Assembly (NCBI GenBank): GCA_039714795.1
Contig: JBDLIP010000006.1
Span: 1 to 35,891, forward strand
Direction of reading: 5' to 3'
Length of the DNA: 35,891 nt
DNA from: Pseudomonadota bacterium
GTDB taxonomy: Bacteria; Pseudomonadota; Alphaproteobacteria; JAGOMX01
Notes under the pieces: generated by a model
The model's database searches: none
What the model was told of the DNA's origin: nothing
What the model saw: the letters and a program-made list of their open reading frames with translations, nothing else
Shown here: positions 29,401 through 35,168 of the stretch, piece after piece
How positions within the stretch are numbered: the stretch's first letter is position 1
Layout of the letters: each line of letters opens with the position of its first letter
Program-made: the position numbers and the translations under genes

Positions 29401-30249
29401 CTATACAAATGTTAACCTTGATTTCCCGGTCACAGCTTTACGGTAAGAGTCCAGGTTAAGCCCTTGAAGTTCAGGAATGGCATTGTAATCAACCCTACCC
29501 TTCTCAAAGTAATGGGAGAGTCTCACGCCAAAGCCTTGTATTGATCGTCCATCAGAAATCTCTAAAAGCTTTTGACGCGCTTTTTTCTCAAGCTCAGTGG
29601 CTTTTTTTTTAAGAGTGTTAGCTTCCATATAATCGCTGGCAGCTTTTTTCATTTCATCGGTTTCAATGACAAGGTGACTTTGTGCCGGTGGATCGAACTC
29701 CTTTAACATCCGGTAAAACTCAGATTCTTTTTCAAGCATCTCAGTGATGAAGGCATCATCTCTTTCGACCTCTACCAAGGCTCCCTCTTTACCATCATAG
29801 CTAAAGTAGTAGCTCCAGTCATTGCCGGTAACGGCTAACTGGTGCTGTATCTGTGCAAAGTAATACTTTGGCAGCTGCTTATTTTTAGCCATCTCATGGG
29901 TTTTAGGATTGGGACACTTGATTTCCAACTGATGCTTTTTAGTCGTATCAATGCCGTCTAATGATGCCATCATCCAAGGATTATCATCGGACTCAATAAC
30001 TGCCGGCTCCATTTGAATGTCAGTGTATTGCTCAAAAGATTTACGTGCCTCATCCTCAAGCCTCATACCGCGCTTCATAGCCTCTGTTACATATTGAGGG
30101 GACTCTAACCCGAGCTTTCTTTTCCATAGCTTGTAGGGGCTGCAAAAGGGGCTTATTCCCATGATAACAGCTGCATCTGTTGCCGTGATCTTTTCCTGAC
30201 GCATATTTAACCACTGGGTGGAACCTTGCTCTAAATTAATAAGCTTCAT
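29401..30249 (-). CDS. YqaJ / lambda Exo-type recombination exonuclease
   Basis: The 282-residue protein starts at ATG 30249, with GGAG ten bases upstream. It has the YqaJ-like viral recombinase layout: WLNMRQEKITATDAAVIMG near the N-terminus, GMRLEDEA with Glu65, ASLDG with Asp98, LEIKCPNP with Glu109 and Lys111, and FAQIQHQLAVTG with the conserved glutamines. These are the PD-(D/E)XK catalytic residues of a 5'-3' double-strand exonuclease. It would produce 3' tails for recombination or concatemer formation. The partner upstream is a single-strand-DNA-binding protein rather than a recognisable Red-beta annealase. The gene ends the operon. Confidence 0.85.
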   Translation of the reverse strand: MKLINLEQGSTQWLNMRQEKITATDAAVIMGISPFCSPYKLWKRKLGLESPQYVTEAMKRGMRLEDEARKSFEQYTDIQMEPAVIESDDNPWMMASLDGIDTTKKHQLEIKCPNPKTHEMAKNKQLPKYYFAQIQHQLAVTGNDWSYYFSYDGKEGALVEVERDDAFITEMLEKESEFYRMLKEFDPPAQSHLVIETDEMKKAASDYMEANTLKKKATELEKKARQKLLEISDGRSIQGFGVRLSHYFEKGRVDYNAIPELQGLNLDSYRKAVTGKSRLTFV

Positions 30250-30316
30250 TTGTTTTTTCTCCGTTAATTATTAAAAGAAGAGGAGGCAAAACCTCCCCAT
30301 TGAGGTCTATGAAAAA

Positions 30317-31084
30317 CTAAAAGGGGATTACCTTATCGCTCACCTCTTTTTCAGCACGCTCTTTAGCGTGTAGCTTGACTGATTTTAGAACAGACTCATA
30401 CTTATCTGACGGAATCTGAGCCAATTTATCAATGCCGAACATTTTTTGAGCGCCGGATAATACTTTTTTAAGGTATTCCTTATCATCTCCGATGTATTCG
30501 TTGATTTCGTTGAGCTGTTCTACTGTAATTGTTTCAGGCGCTGTTCTTTCCGGAAGATCATCTTTAGAAAACACACCGGGTGTGTAATGATCCCAATGAC
30601 CGAAAGGATCTTCACCCATGATTAAAGCTTCCAAGTTGCAGGGATGATCTTCAAAAGCCTGTTGCACATGATCAGCCAATACCTTATGAGGCAGGGGATT
30701 GACGCTATACTTTGTCTTTAAATCTTTTCCGCTTCTGTTGATTTTAACGTCATAGAAGAACGGGTCACCCCAGTCATCATCCCTTACCAGAGACTCCAAT
30801 TCCTTACGTATAGACGCTTGTGTCACATGGAATATCTGTATTCTTTCTTCCTTGTAATTCCAGACAATAAATGCCCAGAAGTGTCTACCCGGTCTTTCAG
30901 AGTCAAACCACTTATCTGGTTTTTGATCGTAGTTGTAGCGCACCGGCTTGTTATCGATCCATTCCTCCCAGCCCAGAACAGGGGAGCTGAGGATGCGGAT
31001 TTTATTCTCGCCATCTTGCAGTTTCATATAACTGCTATTAGATCTTGGCGGTTCATAATCGTGTGGTAAAAAAGCTGTACTCAT
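30317..31084 (-). CDS. Single-stranded-DNA-binding protein
   Basis: The 255-residue protein starts at ATG 31084 with AAGGAG upstream. The start (KLQDGENKIRILSSPVLGWE) and the segment HFWAFIVWNYKEERIQIFHV, followed by KELESLVRDDDWGDPFFYDV, are the pattern of phage OB-fold SSB proteins that coat DNA during replication and recombination. The C-terminus EVSDKVIPF resembles the protein-interaction tip that ends many SSBs. It is encoded directly before the exonuclease, so the two probably work together. Confidence 0.75.
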   Translation of the reverse strand: MSTAFLPHDYEPPRSNSSYMKLQDGENKIRILSSPVLGWEEWIDNKPVRYNYDQKPDKWFDSERPGRHFWAFIVWNYKEERIQIFHVTQASIRKELESLVRDDDWGDPFFYDVKINRSGKDLKTKYSVNPLPHKVLADHVQQAFEDHPCNLEALIMGEDPFGHWDHYTPGVFSKDDLPERTAPETITVEQLNEINEYIGDDKEYLKKVLSGAQKMFGIDKLAQIPSDKYESVLKSVKLHAKERAEKEVSDKVIPF

Positions 31085-31095
31085 GTTATTTCTCC

Positions 31096-31266
31096 TTAAT
31101 TAATCTCAATTGTAAAGTATGTGTTTTTGTCTGCTGTTTGTAAGAATTCCATATGTGAATGGACAAATTGCTCTACGTTGAACGTGTAAGCTTTATTCTC
31201 AGAATTAATGTTTACGGTTGCTTCTATGGTTTTATTTTCCATTTTGTCGTCGATTTTGATTTTCAT
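31096..31266 (-). CDS. 56-residue protein upstream of the SSB gene
   Basis: On the minus strand ATG 31266 opens a 56-codon frame (MKIKIDDKMENKTIEATVNI onward) whose stop at 31096 lies 11 bases before the SSB start, with that gene's AAGGAG between. The product is a small beta-strand-rich protein with no recognised family. A weak AGAGA precedes its start. Its position in a tightly packed operon supports it as a gene. Confidence 0.55.
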   Translation of the reverse strand: MKIKIDDKMENKTIEATVNINSENKAYTFNVEQFVHSHMEFLQTADKNTYFTIEIN

Positions 31267-31286
31267 GATTTTTCTCTGTGTCTTTT

Positions 31287-31463
31287 TTAGTTGTAATTTG
31301 TAGGGCTAATTTGTACCCCATTTTTTTGCATTCCTATAAAACAGATATGCTTTTTTAGCAGTTCAAGGCATGATTTGCTAAAACTATTTTTATCGGCTTT
31401 GTCTATGCACTTATCTGCCTTATCTGCAAGGAAATACAGGTATTGTAGATCAAGGTTATCCAT
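31287..31463 (-). CDS. Unknown 58-residue protein
   Basis: ATG 31463, with GAGGAGG upstream, is preferred over an in-frame start 20 codons earlier. The product is helical with a repeat-like ADKADKCIDKADK segment, suggesting a small helical bundle or coiled coil. Its start overlaps the 3' end of the upstream gene by eight bases. Function unknown; it belongs to the recombination operon. Confidence 0.6.
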   Translation of the reverse strand: MDNLDLQYLYFLADKADKCIDKADKNSFSKSCLELLKKHICFIGMQKNGVQISPTNYN

Positions 31464-31695
31464 AAAGGGCCTCCTCTGCTTTTGATTCCTCGTATCTATG
31501 GAAATTACGAGTGTCCATTTCATCTTTCACTTGCTCGTAAAGATTCCAAGGGAGTGTCTCCATATCAAAGTCCTCACCCTCGACAAGATCAGCACAAGCT
31601 TTAACGTAGCATTCGTCAATATTATGCTCGCGCTTAGTATCTTCTAAATGTTCGAACAGTGTCCAAGTAATCTCTAGTAATTCTGCGTAATCCAT
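31456..31695 (-). CDS. Unknown acidic 79-residue protein, first gene of the recombination operon
   Basis: ATG 31695 has AGGAGG six bases upstream. The product is strongly acidic and helical (ELLEITWTLFEHLEDTKREH, LVEGEDFDMETLPWNLYEQ), and could be a DNA-mimic-like or protein-binding factor, though this is only from charge. It is the first gene transcribed leftward from the divergent region holding the palindrome at 31739, so it is probably controlled by the HTH protein encoded at 31834. Confidence 0.6.
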   Translation of the reverse strand: MDYAELLEITWTLFEHLEDTKREHNIDECYVKACADLVEGEDFDMETLPWNLYEQVKDEMDTRNFHRYEESKAEEALYG

Positions 31696-31738
31696 GTTGA
31701 CCTCCTGTCGGGTTTCTCTCTCTTATTGTTACTACTAA

Positions 31739-31754
31739 TGTAACATACGTTACA
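31739..31754. promoter_or_regulatory. Operator 1: palindrome between divergent genes
   Basis: TGTAACATACGTTACA has perfect six-base half-sites around a four-base centre. Its core TAACATACGTTA starts 93 bases before the HTH start at 31834. Similar cores occur 92 and 96 bases before the HTH starts at 32619 and 32992. It sits in the control region shared with the leftward recombination operon. Further on, AACAATTGATA (31797-31807) is also repeated before each of these HTH genes. Confidence 0.65.
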
Positions 31755-31833
31755 GATTAAGCACAACACAAAAGTTATCACTTGATCTAAAAAAGAAACA
31801 ATTGATACATTGATACGTTGCAGGAGACATAAA

Positions 31834-32034
31834 ATGAATCTAAGAGAATGGTTATTCCATAACCGTATCACAGTTACACAACTAGCAAAAGACCTCGGAA
31901 TTTCAAGAACCCATCTAAATCTTATTTCAAGTGGACAAAGACGTCCAAGTCCAGATCTGGCTAAAAGGATTGAAGAAATAACTAAAAATGGGGTAACCAA
32001 AGCAGAACTGCTTTTCCCTGAAGATTTTGAGTGA
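31834..32034 (+). CDS. Cro-like HTH regulator, array member 1
   Basis: The start is ATG 31834 with CAGGAGA upstream. The 66-residue protein has the XRE/Cro HTH (VTQLAKDLGISRTHLNLISS) at residues about 14-33, then RRPSPDLAKRIEEIT and the ending ELLFPEDFE. It consists of the DNA-binding domain alone. It has the same length and fold as the proteins at 32619, 32992 and 33380. Divergent to the recombination operon, it most likely represses one or both transcripts through the palindrome at 31739. Confidence 0.8.
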   Translation: MNLREWLFHNRITVTQLAKDLGISRTHLNLISSGQRRPSPDLAKRIEEITKNGVTKAELLFPEDFE

Positions 32035-32037
32035 TCC

Positions 32038-32283
32038 TTACTCATAGTCTCCTCCTGATTCATAATAAGCTTCAAACTTAGATTCCATTTCTAAAGCGCA
32101 TTCGGTGCATATCAGATTATCAACATATTTGTTGTAAGCAACATCTTCCTTATCCAGGTGACACTCCTGACATGCATATCTTTCCACATAACACTCAAAG
32201 CAAAGCCCTTCAGTAGGACTATCCTTAGATGGGTGGTATTCGCTTTTGTCGTGATAGTTTTCACAGTGTGAGCATCTAAACAT
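32038..32283 (-). CDS. Four-CxxC zinc-ribbon protein
   Basis: ATG 32283 has GGGAGG upstream and is preferred over 32310, which would run into the neighbouring gene. The 81-residue protein has CxxC pairs at residues 4/7, 28/31, 38/41 and 59/62, enough for two zinc sites. No catalytic motif is seen; a nucleic-acid or protein adaptor role is typical of such small ribbons. Its end lies three bases from the end of the HTH gene at 31834. A broken copy of its C-terminus exists at 32823. Confidence 0.65.
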   Translation of the reverse strand: MFRCSHCENYHDKSEYHPSKDSPTEGLCFECYVERYACQECHLDKEDVAYNKYVDNLICTECALEMESKFEAYYESGGDYE

Positions 32284-32296
32284 GTTTTTTCCTCCC

Positions 32297-32491
32297 TTAC
32301 TCTGATTCATTTTCTAGGTACCAGTCATCAATAGCTTGTTTAGCTTCTTCAAGGCTTTCAGCTGTACCATATCTATAATCTTCGGCATCTGGAGCCCCGT
32401 CATAGCCGTCAATTGCATATTCCCAGTCAATACATCTCATTGCAATTGGCTTGTGGTCGCAGCTAATGTGAAAGTCTCTGTAAGTTATCAT
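32297..32491 (-). CDS. Unknown 64-residue protein
   Basis: ATG 32491 follows AAGGAG. The sequence begins MITYRDFHISCDHKPIAMRC and then has an acidic segment with YGTAESLEEAKQAIDDWYLE. The beta-hairpin plus 'TAxSLEEAKxxID' helix is a frequent layout in small phage proteins of unknown function. It is transcribed leftward into the zinc-ribbon gene, from the gap that also contains operator 2. Confidence 0.6.
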   Translation of the reverse strand: MITYRDFHISCDHKPIAMRCIDWEYAIDGYDGAPDAEDYRYGTAESLEEAKQAIDDWYLENESE

Positions 32492-32526
32492 GGTGAACTC
32501 CTTTTCTTAATTTGTTTGACCCAATC

Positions 32527-32538
32527 TAACACATGTTT
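32527..32538. promoter_or_regulatory. Operator 2
   Basis: TAACACATGTTT matches the TAACAYAYGTTW core of the other two sites with weaker symmetry and starts 92 bases before the HTH gene at 32619. It overlaps the first arm of a second inverted pair, TGTTTGA (32534-32540) and TCAAACA (from 32548). It lies between divergent genes. Confidence 0.5.
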
Positions 32539-32566
32539 GATTAAAATGTCAAACAAGATCTAATAC

Positions 32567-32596
32567 TTGACGAAAAAAATAAACAATTGATAGAAT
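32567..32596 (+). promoter_or_regulatory. Promoter of HTH array member 2
   Basis: TTGACG (32567-32572) and TAGAAT (32591-32596), 18 bases apart, form a plausible sigma-70 promoter. The repeated AACAATTGATA (32582-32592) covers the spacer and start of the -10 box. The equivalent positions before members 1 and 3 are TTGATC/TACATT and TTGATA/TAACAT with the same 18-base spacing. Confidence 0.45.
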
Positions 32597-32618
32597 ATTT
32601 CCAAAAAAAGAGATCTTT

Positions 32619-32819
32619 ATGGAATTAAGAGAATGGTTATTTAGAAACAGAAAAACAGTCACGGACTTCGCAAAGGAAATAGGCGTTTCCAGATCTCATT
32701 TGAACATGATTTCAAATGGTAAAAATTTACCAAGTGTTCAATTAGCAAAAAAAATAGAAGAAGGGACAGAGGGCAAAGTGACCATCATGGAACTGCTTTT
32801 CCCTGAAAGGTTTGAGTAA
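32619..32819 (+). CDS. Cro-like HTH regulator, array member 2
   Basis: The 66-residue protein starts at ATG 32619. It is closely related to the one at 31834: ELREWLFRNRKTVTDFAKEI, then GVSRSHLNMISNGK and MELLFPERFE. Differences in the recognition helix (SRSHLNMIS against SRTHLNLIS) are conservative, but the following loop changes from RRPSPD to NLPSVQ. Its end is three bases from a remnant of the zinc-ribbon gene, the same spacing as in member 1, showing that the whole block was duplicated. Confidence 0.8.
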   Translation: MELREWLFRNRKTVTDFAKEIGVSRSHLNMISNGKNLPSVQLAKKIEEGTEGKVTIMELLFPERFE

Positions 32820-32822
32820 TCC

Positions 32823-32879
32823 TTACACATTGTCGTCTCCTGACTTATAATAGGCTTCAAACTTAGATTCCATTTCTAA
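32823..32879 (-). pseudogene. C-terminal remnant of a duplicated zinc-ribbon gene
   Basis: The minus strand encodes LEMESKFEAYYKSGDDNV and a stop, matching the end of the zinc-ribbon protein at 32038 (LEMESKFEAYYESGGDYE). The rest of the gene is absent. Its distance of three bases from the HTH stop repeats the arrangement at 32034-32038. It is a scar of segmental duplication followed by deletion. Confidence 0.75.
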
Positions 32880-32895
32880 TTTGATATTCATCAGT

Positions 32896-32907
32896 TAACA
32901 TATGTTA
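32896..32907. promoter_or_regulatory. Operator 3
   Basis: TAACATATGTTA is a perfect 12-base palindrome starting 96 bases before ATG 32992. It is the most symmetrical of the three related sites and controls the long overlapping operon that starts with HTH member 3. Repeated AACAATTGATA lies at 32932-32942. Confidence 0.65.
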
Positions 32908-32991
32908 TCAAATATATGAAACCAGAAAAATAACAATTGATAAAAAAAAGAAACATTTGATAACATACAATTAACAAAATAAGGGGTTGTC

Positions 32992-33192
32992 ATGAATCTC
33001 AGAGAGTGGTTATTTAGAGAGAGAAAAACAGTCACAGAATTGGCCAAGAAAATAGTTGTGTCAAGAACCCACTTAAACCTTGTTTCTACTGGTAAAAAAC
33101 GACCCAGCCCAGACTTGGCTAAAAAGATTGAAGAAGCAACAAATGGTAAAGTAACTAGAGATGAACTACTTTTCCCGGAGGACTACGAATAA
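32992..33192 (+). CDS. Cro-like HTH regulator, array member 3, first gene of the long operon
   Basis: The 66-residue protein starts at ATG 32992 behind AAGGGG. It is again of the same family: NLREWLFRERKTVTELAKKI, VVSRTHLNLVSTGKKRPSPD and DELLFPEDYE. The usual glycine at the turn before the recognition helix (LGISRT) is valine here (IVVSRT), an odd change at a normally conserved turn. The stop shares a base with the next start (TAATG). It is the likely autoregulator of the operon that runs through the contig join. Confidence 0.8.
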   Translation: MNLREWLFRERKTVTELAKKIVVSRTHLNLVSTGKKRPSPDLAKKIEEATNGKVTRDELLFPEDYE

Positions 33193-33383
33193 TGGATACA
33201 GTATCTTTAATCACAATTATAGCTACAAATTTAGCAATTTTTGCTCTACTTAGCGGTCTAATGATATATCTTTTCACACGATTAGATAATGACCTTAACA
33301 AGATTTCATCAAGGCTCGACGGCCATGCATCGAGAATTGACCAAGCTTATGAGATAATCATTGATATGTTGAAGAAAAAATGA
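33192..33383 (+). CDS. Small membrane-anchored coiled-coil protein
   Basis: The 63-residue protein starts at ATG 33192, overlapping the HTH stop. Residues about 5-29 form one membrane helix (LITIIATNLAIFALLSGLMI and on), followed by an amphipathic charged helix (LDNDLNKISSRLDGHASRID). The shape is of a single-span anchor with a short cytoplasmic or periplasmic coiled coil. Function unknown. It overlaps the next HTH gene by four bases, so both are translated together. Confidence 0.7.
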   Translation: MDTVSLITIIATNLAIFALLSGLMIYLFTRLDNDLNKISSRLDGHASRIDQAYEIIIDMLKKK

Positions 33384-33580
33384 AACTAGATGAGTATCTT
33401 TTCAGAAATAAAATGTCGAAAACTCAGTTCGCTAAAAATCTTGGGGTCACAAGGACGTATATCCACGATATAATTGCAAAAAGGAGAACCCCTAGACCTA
33501 AGTTGGCTAGAAAAATAGAAGAGGTAGCAGAGGGGCAAGTGAAAAAAGAGCAGCTTATGTTTCCAGAGGATTACGAATGA
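33380..33580 (+). CDS. Cro-like HTH regulator, array member 4 (diverged)
   Basis: The 66-residue protein begins at ATG 33380 inside ATGA. It keeps the family frame (KLDEYLFRNKMSKTQFAKNL, GVTRTYIHDI, then ARKIEEVAEG and MFPEDYE) but its recognition helix (TRTYIHDIIAKRR) differs clearly from the other three. It thus probably reads another operator. Unlike the others it has no separate promoter or palindrome and lies within the overlapping operon. Confidence 0.75.
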   Translation: MKLDEYLFRNKMSKTQFAKNLGVTRTYIHDIIAKRRTPRPKLARKIEEVAEGQVKKEQLMFPEDYE

Positions 33581-34077
33581 AAAAAAAGAAACTTTCAGCA
33601 AAGCAAAAACAGATGTCTATATCTCCGAATAGAAAAGATGATTATGAAATGGACTTTTACGGATGGACAAGAAAACAAGCTGCTTTATTGCAAAAACAGG
33701 AGTTTGAAAAATTGGATATCACCCATTTAATCGAGGAGATGGATTCATTGGGACGCTCAGAAAAAAGATCCTTGGAAAGTCATATCTCCATACTTTTTAT
33801 GCATCTATTAAAAATCAAGTACCAGCCTGAAAAACACACTAGGTCGTGGGATAATAGCGTGAAAAACTCTATTTTTCAGTCTCAAAAGATTTTAAAAGAA
33901 AATCCAAGCCTCAAGCCTAAATTAGATTCGATATCAAAAGATGCATATTATTCAGCAAGACTTAACGCTTCATCCGAAACAGGGCTTAGAGAATCTACAT
34001 TCCCAAAGAAATGCCAATGGGATATTAAGAAGTTACTCTACCCTGAAAATGGCAAAAAAGAGTCAGAGAAAAAATGA
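33577..34077 (+). CDS. DUF29 family protein
   Basis: The 166-residue protein starts at ATG 33577, overlapping the HTH gene by four bases. It shows the DUF29 signature in order: MDFYGWTRKQAALLQKQEF, ITHLIEEMDSLGRSEKRSLE, ILFMHLLKIKYQPEKHTRSW and ETGLRESTFPKKCQWDIKKL. DUF29 proteins are common in cyanobacteria and some proteobacteria and have no established function. Finding one between an HTH repressor and a TA pair in a phage operon is unusual. It overlaps the Panacea gene by four bases. Confidence 0.85.
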   Translation: MKKKKLSAKQKQMSISPNRKDDYEMDFYGWTRKQAALLQKQEFEKLDITHLIEEMDSLGRSEKRSLESHISILFMHLLKIKYQPEKHTRSWDNSVKNSIFQSQKILKENPSLKPKLDSISKDAYYSARLNASSETGLRESTFPKKCQWDIKKLLYPENGKKESEKK

Positions 34078-34586
34078 ACAACAATAAATTTCAGGAATTA
34101 ATTATATACATCCTTAATAGGGTGGGAGGACGGCCAAATGTAGGTGAGACCGTTCTGTATAAATTGTTGTATTTTTGCGATTTTAATTTTTACGAAATTC
34201 AAGAGGAATTCCTCACAGGTGCAAAATATTATAAGCGCAAATATGGACCTGTTCCAAAAGACTTTAAAAAATGTATCGAGAAAATGAAGAAAAACAAGGA
34301 TCTCGAAGAGGTGGATAGTGAACATTTCAAATATCCTCAAAAGAAATACCTTGCTCACCGAGAAGCCAATCTTGATATTTTCTCAGCAAATGAAATTAAA
34401 GTTATTGATTCTGTACTGAACAGTCATGGAAAAAGAAACGCAAAGTTTCTTAGTGACTATTCACATAGAGATGTTCCATGGGTTGTCACCAAGGACAATC
34501 AGATAATAGATTATGAAACAGTATTTTACAGAACTCCAGAGCACAGCGTGAAGGAATATAATTTTGACAAAAGAGCTGACAATTGA
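34074..34586 (+). CDS. Panacea (SocA/GepA-like, DUF4065) antitoxin
   Basis: The 170-residue protein begins at ATG 34074 in ATGA with the DUF29 stop. It has the Panacea-domain marks: TVLYKLLYFCDF (residues about 27-38), YYKRKYGPVPKDF (52-64), and a helical C-terminal half. Panacea domains are known to neutralise many unrelated toxins and are often found in prophages. The downstream gene, overlapping by 23 bases, is a RelE-like toxin candidate, giving a canonical antitoxin-first pair. Confidence 0.82.
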   Translation: MNNNKFQELIIYILNRVGGRPNVGETVLYKLLYFCDFNFYEIQEEFLTGAKYYKRKYGPVPKDFKKCIEKMKKNKDLEEVDSEHFKYPQKKYLAHREANLDIFSANEIKVIDSVLNSHGKRNAKFLSDYSHRDVPWVVTKDNQIIDYETVFYRTPEHSVKEYNFDKRADN

Positions 34587-34932
34587 ACGGTCTGACTTAT
34601 TCAAAAAAGAATTTAAAAAGCTAATAAAAAAATACAAAAATCTTGAAAAAGACCTTGGCACGTTTGTCAATGCACAGCTTTCGATGTTTCACATTCACGA
34701 AATGGATAATGGCGGTATAGTACAAATACCACTTACAAAAATTCATAATCCCTTATTTTTTAAAGCACGTAAATTTCGATCTAGAGACTTCCCAAAATCT
34801 GGTGTGCAATCTGGGTTTAGGATTATTTACGCATTCCATCCGAAGGAGATAAGAGTTGAACTGATAGAGATTTACCATAAATCCAATAAGCCAAATCATG
34901 ATGAGAAAAGAATCAAGTCTCATGGGACATAA
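34564..34932 (+). CDS. RelE/ParE-superfamily toxin (YafQ/HigB-like)
   Basis: The frame starts at TTG 34564, within the Panacea gene; no good ATG exists early in the frame. The 122-residue protein shows the RelE-type pattern: a helical start (SDLFKKEFKKLIKKYKNLEK), IHNPLFFKARKFRSRDFPKS, and the terminal strands GFRIIYAFHPKEIRVELIEI followed by YHKS. Ribosome-dependent mRNA cleavage is the usual activity. Basic residues in the central strands and the terminal YHKS are consistent with catalytic or RNA-binding positions, but cannot be assigned firmly. Confidence 0.7.
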   Translation: MTKELTIERSDLFKKEFKKLIKKYKNLEKDLGTFVNAQLSMFHIHEMDNGGIVQIPLTKIHNPLFFKARKFRSRDFPKSGVQSGFRIIYAFHPKEIRVELIEIYHKSNKPNHDEKRIKSHGT

Positions 34933-35143
34933 ACAAGAAAATATTTGGAGTTGGGTAATTGGTATTCTTTTGATCATTTCAACTGTTGCAATATGGATTG
35001 TCATTATCCTTGTTGGATGTGATATTCTCAACTTTCAGAAATATCCCTGGTTTCTTCACACTGTTATTGGCACATTTTTCGCGCAGGTAGTAGGCCTAGC
35101 TCTTGTTGTTGCCAAATATCTTTTTTCATCTAACAAGCAATAG
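34898..35143 (+). CDS. Two-span small membrane protein
   Basis: The frame is open from ATG 34898 (81 residues); ATG 34922 would give 73 residues. It overlaps the toxin gene. Two membrane helices are clear: WVIGILLIISTVAIWIVIIL and, after a short loop with NFQKYPW, FLHTVIGTFFAQVVGLALVV. It lies between the TA pair and the junction-spanning protein, only 25 bases from the latter. Such two-span proteins can be effectors of abortive infection or holins; neither is shown here. Confidence 0.65.
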   Translation: MMRKESSLMGHKQENIWSWVIGILLIISTVAIWIVIILVGCDILNFQKYPWFLHTVIGTFFAQVVGLALVVAKYLFSSNKQ

Positions 35144-35168
35144 ACACACAACATCAGTAAGAGGTAAA

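Noticed and set aside
31739-32942. CRISPR-like array from repeated AACAATTGATA and palindromes
   Set aside because: Repeats are short, differ in sequence, are hundreds of bases apart, and sit at fixed distances from start codons. They are operator or promoter elements.
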